Shown piece by piece: positions 49,892 to 58,244 of a DNA stretch of 64,000 nt (positions are counted from its first letter, which is position 1; each line of letters opens with the position of its first letter). This DNA is from Terrimesophilobacter bigeumensis (GTDB taxonomy: Bacteria > Actinomycetota > Actinomycetes > Actinomycetales > Microbacteriaceae), in the NCBI RefSeq assembly GCF_039537265.1, contig NZ_BAABAE010000001.1, positions 186,001 through 250,000 of the forward strand. Reading direction: 5' to 3'. A program made the position numbers and the translations under genes. Below the pieces are notes generated by a model. That model was not told the DNA's origin and ran no database searches. It saw nothing but the letters and a program-made list of their open reading frames with translations.

Positions 49892-51175
49892 ATGAGCTCT
49901 CTTCTTCCCGTCGAAATGCGGCGGCTCCGGCAGGAAGTCGTCGATTGGAGATACAAGGGATTTCCCGATCTCGGCGGTGGGACCCTGGAAGAAGTTCCTG
50001 AGCTGGGCCTGGACATCTTTACGGGTGGATTCACTTTGCCCATCGTGATGCTCAAAGCAGATGAATTGGCGGGCAATATCGAGTGGATGTCGCGGCTCGC
50101 CAAGACTTCGGGCGCATTGCTGGCGCCGCATGCGAAGACCACGATGAGCCCCCAGTTGGTGGAACGCCAGTTGCAGGCGGGGGCCTGGGCTGTCACTGTC
50201 GCGAACGTCTCGCAGGCACGGATTTTTCTTGCGTTCGGTGCATCGCGAATGATCATTGCGAATGAGGTCGTGTCCGCCACCGATATCGCCTGGATCGCCG
50301 AAACGATGTCGACTCATCCGAACGTGGAACTCTTCGTGCTCGTCGACTCCGTCGACGCGGTAAGGCTTCTGGACTCAGGGTTGGCACCTTCTCTGAAGCC
50401 GACTGTGGCCCTTCCGGTGCTGATTGAGCTCGGAGCTACTGGCGGGCGGGCGGGGGCCCGTTCCCTTCCGCAGGTCTTGGCGATCGCGGAGGCCGTGCAG
50501 TCGTCCAGCCGCTTGCGGCTGGCGGGCGTCGAGGGCTTTGAGGGTGCGGTGCCCGGCGCGTCCCGGACCGAGGCCACCCCGGGAATAAGCTCGTTGCTTC
50601 GAGAGGCAAAGGTGGCCGTTCATGCTTTGTCTGCACGCGGTTTCCTGGCCGATGAGGTGATAGTGACGTTCGGAGGCAGCTCCTACTTCGACATCGTTCT
50701 CGATGAGCTTTCGGGACAATGGCTCGAAGGGCATCTCGTCTCGCTTGTACTACGCAGTGGTTGCTACGTGACGCACGATCACGGCCTGTATGCAGCCAAC
50801 GGGCCGAAGTCCGATGGGCGGCTAGCATCCGGGCTGCAACCTGCGATCGAGGTTTGGGGGTCCGTGTTGTCCTGCCCGGAGCCAGGCCTTGCAATAGCGG
50901 GCTTTGGGCGCCGAGATGTCTCTTTCGACGCAGGACTTCCGCTGCCACTACGGTTCATGCGCTCCGGTGGGGAGTTCTCCGCGGGAGACTCTCGAATCGT
51001 CTCCATCAATGATCAACACGTCTACGTAAAACTCGACTCCGCGATCACGGTCTTCCCCGGAGATGTTCTTGTCGCGGGGATCTCGCACCCCTGCACGACC
51101 TTCGATAAGTGGCGGCTGATCCCCGTCGTCGATAGTCAGTACCGGGTGATCGATGCAATCAGAACGTACTTCTAA
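49892..51175 (+). CDS. D-serine dehydratase/D-threonine aldolase-like PLP enzyme
   Basis: A 427-residue fold-type III PLP protein of the alanine-racemase-like family. Lys82 in LLAPHAKTTMSP is the expected Schiff-base lysine. Near the C-terminus SHPCTTFDKW provides the His399-x-Cys401 pair that holds catalytic zinc in eukaryotic-type D-serine dehydratase (DSD1). The reaction would be dehydration or retro-aldol cleavage of a beta-hydroxy D-amino acid. AGGAGG (49880-49885) fixes the ATG at 49892; an upstream frame extension is unsupported. It diverges from the ABC/nucleoside hydrolase operon and converges with the LacI gene. Confidence 0.8.
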   Translation: MSSLLPVEMRRLRQEVVDWRYKGFPDLGGGTLEEVPELGLDIFTGGFTLPIVMLKADELAGNIEWMSRLAKTSGALLAPHAKTTMSPQLVERQLQAGAWAVTVANVSQARIFLAFGASRMIIANEVVSATDIAWIAETMSTHPNVELFVLVDSVDAVRLLDSGLAPSLKPTVALPVLIELGATGGRAGARSLPQVLAIAEAVQSSSRLRLAGVEGFEGAVPGASRTEATPGISSLLREAKVAVHALSARGFLADEVIVTFGGSSYFDIVLDELSGQWLEGHLVSLVLRSGCYVTHDHGLYAANGPKSDGRLASGLQPAIEVWGSVLSCPEPGLAIAGFGRRDVSFDAGLPLPLRFMRSGGEFSAGDSRIVSINDQHVYVKLDSAITVFPGDVLVAGISHPCTTFDKWRLIPVVDSQYRVIDAIRTYF

Positions 51176-51185
51176 CACTCGCGCG

Positions 51186-52181
51186 TCAGGGCTCGGGATT
51201 GCACCCACAGCTTGAGCGCACTTCCAGATAGTGGTCGAGCGTGGTGTGCATTTCGAACGAGTCCCGCGGGTCGGTGAGCTTGCGAAGGCACTGCCGGGCG
51301 ACCTGCTCGTAAGGTACCTGAATCGTCGTAAGCGGCGGACTCGTATAGGCCGACGCAACAGTTCCATCGAAGGAGACGATGGCAACGTCGCGGGGGACAT
51401 TCAGCCGCAGCACCTGCGCCGCCCTGAGAGCGCCGAAGGCTTGAACATCTGACGATACGAACATCGCGGAAGGTCGGTCAGGGCGATCGAGCAGACGCAT
51501 CGTCGCGTGATACCCGCCGTCGCGCGAGAACTCGCCCCACTCGGCGAGGCCTTCCAGGTCTCGTCCCAATATCGGTCCCATCGCGTCGCGCCATGCCTGC
51601 TGCCGCGCCGTCCGATCGCCCGTGCCCCCGATCAGTCCGATTCGCTGATGGTGGTGACCCTGGAGGTGCTCGATGGCGAGACGAGTGGCACGGTAGTCAT
51701 CGATGACGACCGACGGCATTCCGTCCCGGGTCAGATGCCAATCCATCGAGACTGTGCGTACTCCCGACGAAGCCAACAGTTCGAGTGTCTCTTCCTCACG
51801 AACACCGTATGCCGCGATGCCATCGACCTCGCGAGCCAGCAGCGACTTGAGCTCGGCGATCTCCTTCGCGCCATCGTGTGCGGTGTTCGCGATCATCACG
51901 GCATAGCCGGCCTCATAGGCAAGGTCCTGGAAAATCCGAGCGAATTCGGAGTAATACGGATTAGTGATGTCGGTCATCATCAGGCCGAGAACATAGGTTC
52001 GCGCCAGCTTCAAGGCACGCGCCGAGGCATTCGGCCGATAGTTGAGTTCTTCCATCGCAGCAAGGACACGCTCTCGAGTGGCTTCGGCGACGGGCCGAGG
52101 ACCCCTGTTGACGACGTAGCTCACAACTGCAGTGCTGACGCCAGCGAGTCGCGCAACATCCTCGCGATTGGCCCTGCTCAT
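51186..52181 (-). CDS. LacI-family transcriptional regulator
   Basis: A 331-residue repressor with the N-terminal helix-turn-helix REDVARLAGVSTAVVSYVVNR and hinge helix NYRPNASARALKLART, then a periplasmic-binding-like ligand domain (VLGLMMTDITNPYYSEFARI; SFDGTVASAYTSPPLTTIQ). A CGC pair lies at the extreme C-terminus. It most likely controls the neighbouring ABC importer, nucleoside hydrolase and PLP enzyme in response to the imported ligand. It converges with the PLP enzyme, leaving 10 nt. Confidence 0.92.
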   Translation of the reverse strand: MSRANREDVARLAGVSTAVVSYVVNRGPRPVAEATRERVLAAMEELNYRPNASARALKLARTYVLGLMMTDITNPYYSEFARIFQDLAYEAGYAVMIANTAHDGAKEIAELKSLLAREVDGIAAYGVREEETLELLASSGVRTVSMDWHLTRDGMPSVVIDDYRATRLAIEHLQGHHHQRIGLIGGTGDRTARQQAWRDAMGPILGRDLEGLAEWGEFSRDGGYHATMRLLDRPDRPSAMFVSSDVQAFGALRAAQVLRLNVPRDVAIVSFDGTVASAYTSPPLTTIQVPYEQVARQCLRKLTDPRDSFEMHTTLDHYLEVRSSCGCNPEP

Positions 52182-52203
52182 GCCATCACTCTAGAGGTTG
52201 CCG

Positions 52204-52614
52204 CTACTCCAACAGGGCTTCGAGGGCCTCTCCGGCCGTCCCCGAGTGCAGTAGATCGAGCGTCCTCAGCTACGGGCCGACGAAGGACTCCTGCTCTGCA
52301 AGGTTTCCGAACAGTTCCGTGTCTTCGATGAACGCCGTGGGATCGTCGTGCTGGCGGCGGGCGGCCGACATCAGCCGTTCCCGTCGTGCGTCGACGATCT
52401 GAATCGTTGCGCCCAGTCCGTCGATACCCTCGGCGTATCGTGCCCAGCTCGCGACCACGGCGGCGGAGAGTTCCACGGGGCCGCCAACCGCCGGTTCCGC
52501 CCGGACCACCGGAAGCAGGAATGTGGGGATGCGATCCGAGGCCCCGGCGCACAGGCGAGCGAGCGAGTCCCGGATCGCCGGGTTGCGGTACCGCTCCAGC
52601 ACCACATCTCGTCG
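52204..52614 (-). pseudogene. Remnant of mannitol dehydrogenase (C-terminal part, interrupted)
   Basis: The minus-strand frame encodes VLERYRNPAIRDSLARLC, FLLPVV, ASWARYAEGIDG and AFIEDTELFG, matching the C-terminal domain of mannitol 2-dehydrogenase-family proteins (normally ~470-490 residues). A TAG at 52270-52272 interrupts it. The same frame then continues for 21 codons with tail-like sequence (LRTLDLLHSGTAGEALEALL) to a second TAG at 52204-52206. Upstream, a TGA closes the frame about 10 codons before VLERY and the N-terminal NAD-binding half is absent. It lies directly beside the LacI gene and copA. Confidence 0.75.
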
Positions 52615-52696
52615 TCCGCGGCTCCACCGCCCGGATCATGCCTGAGGGCCGGTGACTCGACCAGATCCCTCGCCTCGATGAGGGACCAGCAGCAGC

Positions 52697-54973
52697 TCAG
52701 GCGGTGCCGCGGAATCGCCGCAGACGCAGGCTGTTGGTGACCACGAACACCGAGGAGAACGCCATCGCGGCACCGGCCAGCAGCGGGTTCAGCAGGCCGA
52801 GCATCGCGAGCGGGATCGCCGCGACGTTGTAGGCGAACGCCCAGAACAGGTTGCCCTTGATCGTGCCGAGCGTGCGCCTGGCCAGGCGGATGGCGTCGGC
52901 GACGACCACGAGGTCCCCGCTCACGACAGTGATGTCACCGGCCGCGATCGCGGCATCGGTGCCGGAGCCCATGGCGATGCCGAGGTCGGCTGCGGCGAGC
53001 GCCGCGGCGTCGTTCACGCCGTCGCCCACCATCGCCACGACCCGCCCCTCCGCCTGGAGCGCACGGATGGCCTCGAGCTTGCCCTGGGGGCTCACGCCGG
53101 CCCGCACATCCGCAATCCCCACCGCCGAGCCGACGGCCGCGGCGACCCCGGCGTTGTCGCCGGTGAGCAGAACCGGTGTCAGCCCCAGCCGCACGAAGTG
53201 GCCGATGGCGGCGGCGCTGCTCTGCTTCACGGTGTCGCCCACCATGGCGAGCCCGCGGACCGCACCATCCCAGGCCACGGCCACCACGGTCGAGCCAGCC
53301 TGCTCCGCGGCGAGCGCCGCATCCCTGATCATCGGGGCGGCCGCGCCGGCCCATTCCCGCTCGATCCAGTCGAGTCGCCCGACGAGCACGAGGCGACCGT
53401 CGACGACGGCCCGTGCGCCGTTGCCCGGCTCGGCCAGGAACGATTCCGCCTCTCCGGCCGCGATACTCTGCTCGTGCGCCGCCGTCACGATCGCGCGCGC
53501 GATCGGATGCTCCGAACCGTGCTCGACGGCTGCCGCCATCCGCAGCAGTTCGGTCGTATCCCCGCCGTCGGCCGCGACCAGGCCGGAGAGTTCCATCCGT
53601 CCGGTCGTCACGGTGCCGGTCTTGTCGAGGACGATCGTGTCGACGCGTCGGGTCTGCTCGAGCACCTCCGGGCCGCCGATGAGGATTCCGAGCTGCGAGC
53701 CACGGCCGGTGCCGACGAGCAACGCTGTCGGGGTCGCGAGCCCGAGTGCACAGGGGCAGGCGATGATGAGCGTTGCGACCGCCGCGGTGAAGGCGACTTC
53801 CGGGCCGGCGCCGAGCAGCAGCCAGCCGGCGAGGGTGAGGAGGGAGAGCGCGAAGACGATGGGCACGAAGACGGCGGAGACCCGGTCGGCGAGGCGCTGC
53901 ACCTGGGCCTTGCCGGTCTGGGCGTCCTCGACGAGACGCCCCATCCGCGCGAGCTCCGTGTCGGCGCCGACCCGGGTGACCTCCACAACCAGCCGCCCGC
54001 CGACGTTGATCGTCGCGCCCACCACCCGGTCGCCGGTCGCGACCTCGACCGGGGTCGACTCGCCGGTGAGCATGCTCGCGTCCACCGCCGAGGCGCCCTC
54101 GATGATGATTCCGTCGGTGGCGATCTTCTCCCCGGGGCGCACGACGAACCGATCGCCGGGAACGAGGGTGCCGATCGGCACGCGCACTTCGACGCCGTCG
54201 CGCAGCAGGGCGGCATCCTTCGCGCCCAGTTCGAGCAGAGCCTGCAGGGCGGCACCGGATGCCCGCTTCGCCCGCGCCTCGATGTAGCGCCCGGCGAGGA
54301 TGAACACCGTGACGGCCGCGGCGACCTCGAGGTAGATCTCGTTCGCGCCAGAGCCGGGCACGGCCAGGAAGTGGAAGCTCATGCGCATGCCGGTCTCACC
54401 AGCCATGCCGAAGAAGAGGGCGTAGAGGGACCAGCCGAGCGCGGCGAGGACCCCGACGCTGATGAGCGTGTCCATGGTCGCACCGCCGTGCCGGGCGTTG
54501 ATCCAGGCCGCGCGATGGAACGGCCAGGCACCCCACACCGCGACGGGGGCGGCGAGGGTGAGCACGAGCCACTGCCAGTGGTCGAACTGGATCGCCGGAA
54601 CCATCGACAGCAGCACAACCGGAACGGCGAGCACCGCGGAGACGACCAATCGGTGGCGCAGGGGCGTGACCGAGTCGGGCGCCTCGGCGACCGGGGTATC
54701 CGTTTCAGCGGTGCGCGGCGGGGCCGGCAGTACGGCCGTATAGCCCGCGGCCTCGACCGCGGCGATGACGGCCTCGACGTTCAGGTCGTCCGGCACCTGC
54801 ACGCGCGCCTTCTCGGTGGCGTAATTGACGCTCGCCTCGACCCCGGGCAGCTTGTTGAGCTTTCGCTCGACGCGTGTGGCGCACGAGGCGCAGGTCATCC
54901 CGCCGATTTCGAGTTCGAGGGCGGGCGCGAGTCCGGCGCCACCGATGGCATTGCTCGGCGACATGGCGGTCAC
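52697..54973 (-). CDS. copA: Copper-exporting P1B-type ATPase
   Basis: A 758-residue Cu+ efflux pump. One N-terminal metal-binding domain carries GMTCASC, followed by eight membrane helices. The transport site CPC is in IIACPCALGLATPTALL, the phosphorylated Asp in VLDKTGTVTTG, and the hinge in MVGDGVNDAAAL. HEXXSE/HP locks are seen as SEHPIARAI. I choose the GTG at 54973, which overlaps the metallochaperone stop by 4 nt; an ATG at 54964 is possible. Regulation is likely by CsoR through the operator at 55383. Confidence 0.95.
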   Translation of the reverse strand: MTAMSPSNAIGGAGLAPALELEIGGMTCASCATRVERKLNKLPGVEASVNYATEKARVQVPDDLNVEAVIAAVEAAGYTAVLPAPPRTAETDTPVAEAPDSVTPLRHRLVVSAVLAVPVVLLSMVPAIQFDHWQWLVLTLAAPVAVWGAWPFHRAAWINARHGGATMDTLISVGVLAALGWSLYALFFGMAGETGMRMSFHFLAVPGSGANEIYLEVAAAVTVFILAGRYIEARAKRASGAALQALLELGAKDAALLRDGVEVRVPIGTLVPGDRFVVRPGEKIATDGIIIEGASAVDASMLTGESTPVEVATGDRVVGATINVGGRLVVEVTRVGADTELARMGRLVEDAQTGKAQVQRLADRVSAVFVPIVFALSLLTLAGWLLLGAGPEVAFTAAVATLIIACPCALGLATPTALLVGTGRGSQLGILIGGPEVLEQTRRVDTIVLDKTGTVTTGRMELSGLVAADGGDTTELLRMAAAVEHGSEHPIARAIVTAAHEQSIAAGEAESFLAEPGNGARAVVDGRLVLVGRLDWIEREWAGAAAPMIRDAALAAEQAGSTVVAVAWDGAVRGLAMVGDTVKQSSAAAIGHFVRLGLTPVLLTGDNAGVAAAVGSAVGIADVRAGVSPQGKLEAIRALQAEGRVVAMVGDGVNDAAALAAADLGIAMGSGTDAAIAAGDITVVSGDLVVVADAIRLARRTLGTIKGNLFWAFAYNVAAIPLAMLGLLNPLLAGAAMAFSSVFVVTNSLRLRRFRGTA

Positions 54974-55329
54974 CGGGGCGAGTTCACCAGGGCGTAGCCC
55001 GCCTCCTCGACGGCGGCGCGGACCGCGTCGGTGTCGAGCGCTGCGGAGCTCTCGACCGTGACGACGGATGTTCCGCCCGCCTCGAGCGCGACGTCGACGG
55101 AGGCGACGCCGGCGAGGCCGGACAGCTCCTCCGTGACGCTCGCGACGCAGTGCCCGCAGGTCATGCCGGTCACGAGGAAGTCCTCCCGAAACGCAGCCGA
55201 TTCCGCAACGGGTTCTTCGGTCGATGCGCTCGCACCCTCGCCGCACCCGCAGCCGCCGCAGGAACAGCCCGCGCTCGCCGGCGCGCTCAGGTCGGTCAGG
55301 GTGAGTTCGTTCGGGCTGGTGATGTCCAT
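54970..55329 (-). CDS. Copper metallochaperone-like protein with Cys-rich N-terminus
   Basis: A 119-residue protein with an N-terminal cysteine-rich segment (GCSCGGCGCG, residues ~21-30), a linker, and a C-terminal heavy-metal-associated domain (~48-117) with GMTCGHCVASV. The HMA fold is that of CopZ, which hands Cu+ to CopA. The additional Cys cluster is not part of a standard CopZ and may bind extra copper. AAGGAAG precedes the ATG. It is first in the operon with copA. Confidence 0.85.
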   Translation of the reverse strand: MDITSPNELTLTDLSAPASAGCSCGGCGCGEGASASTEEPVAESAAFREDFLVTGMTCGHCVASVTEELSGLAGVASVDVALEAGGTSVVTVESSAALDTDAVRAAVEEAGYALVNSPR

Positions 55330-55382
55330 GCTGCTTCCTTCGTGGTCGGCGGCGCGCGGATGCGATGGGCGCCTACTCGACT

Positions 55383-55399
55383 ATACCCCCTATGGGTAT
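55383..55399. promoter_or_regulatory. CsoR-type copper operator
   Basis: ATACCC-CCTAT-GGGTAT, a G/C-tract-containing inverted repeat like those bound by CsoR repressors, about 54 nt upstream of the metallochaperone start. No csoR gene is in the window. Confidence 0.75.
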
Positions 55400-55467
55400 G
55401 TCTTCGCTGACCGGGCAGGCCGACGCAGCACGGAGAACAGCCCGGGCGAAGGAGAAGCAGACAACTG

Positions 55468-55551
<84 letters not shown>

Positions 55552-55721
55552 GTGCTAGCGAGATTATCACAGCGCCAGGGCATCCTGAGCGGCCCGCTGC
55601 GGCATCCGCGGGCCGAGGTCTCGGATACCGCCGACATCATCCTCTCGACGGGGATTCGCCGTGATTCGACCTCGGCCCCAAACCCAGCGGCTAACATCGA
55701 CAGGGTAGGAGGAGGAGACCC

Positions 55722-56474
55722 TTGGGCCTGTTGGACAGCTTCGAGAAGGGACTTGAGCGAGTCGTCAACGGCGCCTTCGCCAAGACCTTCAAGAGCGGGC
55801 TCCAGCCGATCGAGATCACCGCCGCCCTCCGCCGAGAACTCGACACCAAGGCGGCGGTCGTCGCGCGCGACCGCATCCTCGTCCCCAACAAGTTCGTCGT
55901 CAACCTCAGCACGCGCGATCACGAGCGGATGTCCGGCATCGGCCCGACGCTCATCGACGAACTCGTCCAGCTCGTCCAGACGCACGCCACCGCTCAGCAC
56001 TACCAGTTCGCCGGAGGCATCAGCATCCGCCTCGCAGAGGACACCGGACTCGGCGAAGGCGTCGTGCGCATCGAATCCACCAACGTCAAGGGCGAGGTCA
56101 GGTGGACCCCGATCCTCGACATCAGCGGCAAGCGGTACCCGATCACCAGATCGCACACGGTGATCGGGCGCGGCGCCGAAGCCGACATCACCGTCAACGA
56201 CCCCGGCATCTCACGTCGACACGTCGAAATCCTCTGGGACGGCAAGCGCGCACAGGTCAACGACCTCGGCTCCACGAACGGCTCCCAGCTCGACGGAACG
56301 CCGGTCACGAAAGCCGCCCTGCCGCCCGACTCCGTGATTTCGATCGGCAGAACCCGTATCGTGTTCCGGGTGCTTGCCCAATCAGCGACGATCGACCAGT
56401 TCTCGGACCTGCGCATCGACAAGCCGCGCACCGGCTCCGGTGAGAGCTCCCGCGACGGTGGTGGTGGCTGGTGA
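55722..56474 (+). CDS. fhaA: FhaA-like protein (DUF3662 + FHA domain)
   Basis: A 250-residue protein: an N-terminal DUF3662 domain (~1-120, VGLLDSFEKGLERVVNGAFAK) and a C-terminal FHA domain (~135-225) with TVIGRGAEADITVND, SRRHVEI and LGSTNGS, the phosphothreonine-binding signature. In Mycobacterium FhaA is bound by phosphorylated PknB/MviN and regulates peptidoglycan synthesis. A strong GGAGGAG precedes the TTG start. It is the first gene of the division cluster, with a 4-nt overlap to fhaB. Confidence 0.93.
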   Translation: MGLLDSFEKGLERVVNGAFAKTFKSGLQPIEITAALRRELDTKAAVVARDRILVPNKFVVNLSTRDHERMSGIGPTLIDELVQLVQTHATAQHYQFAGGISIRLAEDTGLGEGVVRIESTNVKGEVRWTPILDISGKRYPITRSHTVIGRGAEADITVNDPGISRRHVEILWDGKRAQVNDLGSTNGSQLDGTPVTKAALPPDSVISIGRTRIVFRVLAQSATIDQFSDLRIDKPRTGSGESSRDGGGGW

Positions 56475-56995
56475 GCGAACTCACCCTCCTCGTCCTGCGC
56501 TTCGGATTCCTGGCGCTGCTCTGGGTGTTCGTCTTCGCGGTCGTCTACGCGCTGCGCACCGACCTCTTCGGCCAGCGGGTGCGACGGATGCCGACCGAGA
56601 ACGCGGCCTCGCCGTTCCCGGCCGGGGCACCGGCATCCGCCGGCGCGACCGCCCCGAAGTCCCAGCCCTCGCCGAAGCCGGCGGCCGGCCCGGCGACCGT
56701 CGACACCGCCAAGCGCCTCGTCATCACCTCCGGCGCCAAAGAGGGTCTCGAACTCGAGCTCACCGCCGAGCCGCTCACCATCGGGAGATCCGGCGAGAGC
56801 GGCTTCATCATCCGCGACGACTACACCTCGACGCACCACGCACGGCTCATGCTGTGGGGTGAGGAATGGGTGATCCAGGACCTCGACTCGACCAATGGCA
56901 CCTTCCTCGACGATGTCCGGGTCACCGTGCCGACGCCGGTACCTCTTAATACCCCGATCCGGATCGGCACGACGAGTTTCGAACTGCGACGGTAA
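56471..56995 (+). CDS. fhaB: FhaB-like membrane-anchored FHA-domain protein
   Basis: A 174-residue protein with one N-terminal transmembrane helix (LLVLRFGFLALLWVFVFAVVY), a Pro/Ala-rich linker and a C-terminal FHA domain with LTIGRSGESGFIIRDD, STHHARL and DSTNGTFLDD. Mycobacterial FhaB/FipA binds phosphorylated FtsZ/FtsQ partners. The GTG start overlaps the fhaA stop (GTGA). Confidence 0.92.
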   Translation: MSELTLLVLRFGFLALLWVFVFAVVYALRTDLFGQRVRRMPTENAASPFPAGAPASAGATAPKSQPSPKPAAGPATVDTAKRLVITSGAKEGLELELTAEPLTIGRSGESGFIIRDDYTSTHHARLMLWGEEWVIQDLDSTNGTFLDDVRVTVPTPVPLNTPIRIGTTSFELRR

Positions 56996-56999
56996 CCGG

Positions 57000-58244
57000 A
57001 TGGCCATATCGGGCAAGAGCGCGGCCGTCTCCCATGTCGGGAAGATCCGGGCCAACAACCAGGACTCCGGCTACGCCGGGCGGCACCTCTTCCTCGTCGC
57101 CGACGGGATGGGCGGCCATGCCGGCGGTGACGTCGCCTCCGCGATCGCCCTCAAGAGGATCATCGAGGCCGACAAGTCCTACGCCTCCGCGCAGGATGCC
57201 GAGTTCGCCCTGCAGACCGCCCTCCTCGCCGCCAACACCATGCTCGCCGAGACCGTCTTCGACCATGCAGAACTCACCGGTATGGGCACGACCGTCAGCG
57301 CCCTCGCGCGCGTCGGCGACCAGATGGCGCTCGCCCATATCGGCGACTCGCGCATCTACCTCTACCGCGATGGCCTGCTCGAACAGATCAGCGCCGACCA
57401 CACCTTCGTGCAGCGCCTCGTCGACAGCGGCCGCATCACGCAGGAGGAGGCTGCGGTGCACCCCCGCCGATCGGTGCTCATGCGCGTGCTCGGCGACGTC
57501 GACTCCTCGCCCGAGATCGACACGACCATCCTCGACACCCGCCCGGGCGACCGCTGGCTCATCTGCTCCGATGGTCTCAGCAGCTACGTCTCCGACGACA
57601 AGATCGCCGCGACGCTGGGGAACTTCCCTGGCACGAAGGATGCCACCAACCGCCTCGTGCGCGAAAGCCTCGACCAGGGCGCGCCCGACAACGTCACGGT
57701 CGTGCTCGTGGACGTCGGGGACGGACCGGACTCCTCCTCCAACCCCCCGCAGACGGTCGGCTCCGCCGCCCTGCCCCTCACCTACGAGGCGGACAGCGCC
57801 AGGCGGGCCCTTCGCCTCCCGACGCTCCTGCTGCATCCGCTCAAGTCGGCGCAACACGAGGACAGCCACTTCGAGCCGGAATCGGAGGAGTACCTCGACG
57901 AGCTCATCCTCGAGGACAAGCGCCGCGCCCTCCGCCGCCGCATCACCTGGCTCGTCGGCATCCTGCTCATCATCGCCGCGATCGTCGTCGCCCTGCTCTT
58001 CGTCTACCGCTGGACCCAGACCCACTACTACGTGGGCGCCAACGGCGAGACGGTCGCGATCTTCCAGGGCGTGCAGCAGGATCTCGGCCCGATCTCACTG
58101 CACAGCGTCTACCAGCAGACCAGTATCAAGCTCGAAGACTTGACCCCGTACACGCGATCGACGATCGAGGACACCATCAGCGCGGACAACCTGGACGACG
58201 CGCGCGCCATCATCCAGAGATTGGCCGACTCGACCGATGGCTGA
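57000..58244 (+). CDS. pstP: PP2C-type Ser/Thr protein phosphatase
   Basis: A 414-residue membrane phosphatase that reverses PknA/PknB phosphorylation. The catalytic domain (~1-235) has the metal-binding motifs VADGMGGHAGGD, HIGDSRIYLYRDG and CSDGLSSYVSDD, plus DNVTVVLVD. A linker, a transmembrane helix (~320-340, WLVGILLIIAAIVVALLFVY) and a small external domain follow. The ATG at 57000 is 4 nt after the fhaB stop. Its 3' end overlaps rodA by 8 nt. Confidence 0.95.
   Translation: MAISGKSAAVSHVGKIRANNQDSGYAGRHLFLVADGMGGHAGGDVASAIALKRIIEADKSYASAQDAEFALQTALLAANTMLAETVFDHAELTGMGTTVSALARVGDQMALAHIGDSRIYLYRDGLLEQISADHTFVQRLVDSGRITQEEAAVHPRRSVLMRVLGDVDSSPEIDTTILDTRPGDRWLICSDGLSSYVSDDKIAATLGNFPGTKDATNRLVRESLDQGAPDNVTVVLVDVGDGPDSSSNPPQTVGSAALPLTYEADSARRALRLPTLLLHPLKSAQHEDSHFEPESEEYLDELILEDKRRALRRRITWLVGILLIIAAIVVALLFVYRWTQTHYYVGANGETVAIFQGVQQDLGPISLHSVYQQTSIKLEDLTPYTRSTIEDTISADNLDDARAIIQRLADSTDG

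Noticed and set aside
52270..52272. TAG as a read-through or recoded codon in a functional mannitol dehydrogenase
   Set aside because: The N-terminal half is missing and another stop closes the frame upstream, so decay explains it better.
53198..54997. 599-codon plus-strand open frame
   Set aside because: Antisense to copA with shadow-like composition (Asp, Arg, Gly, His rich).
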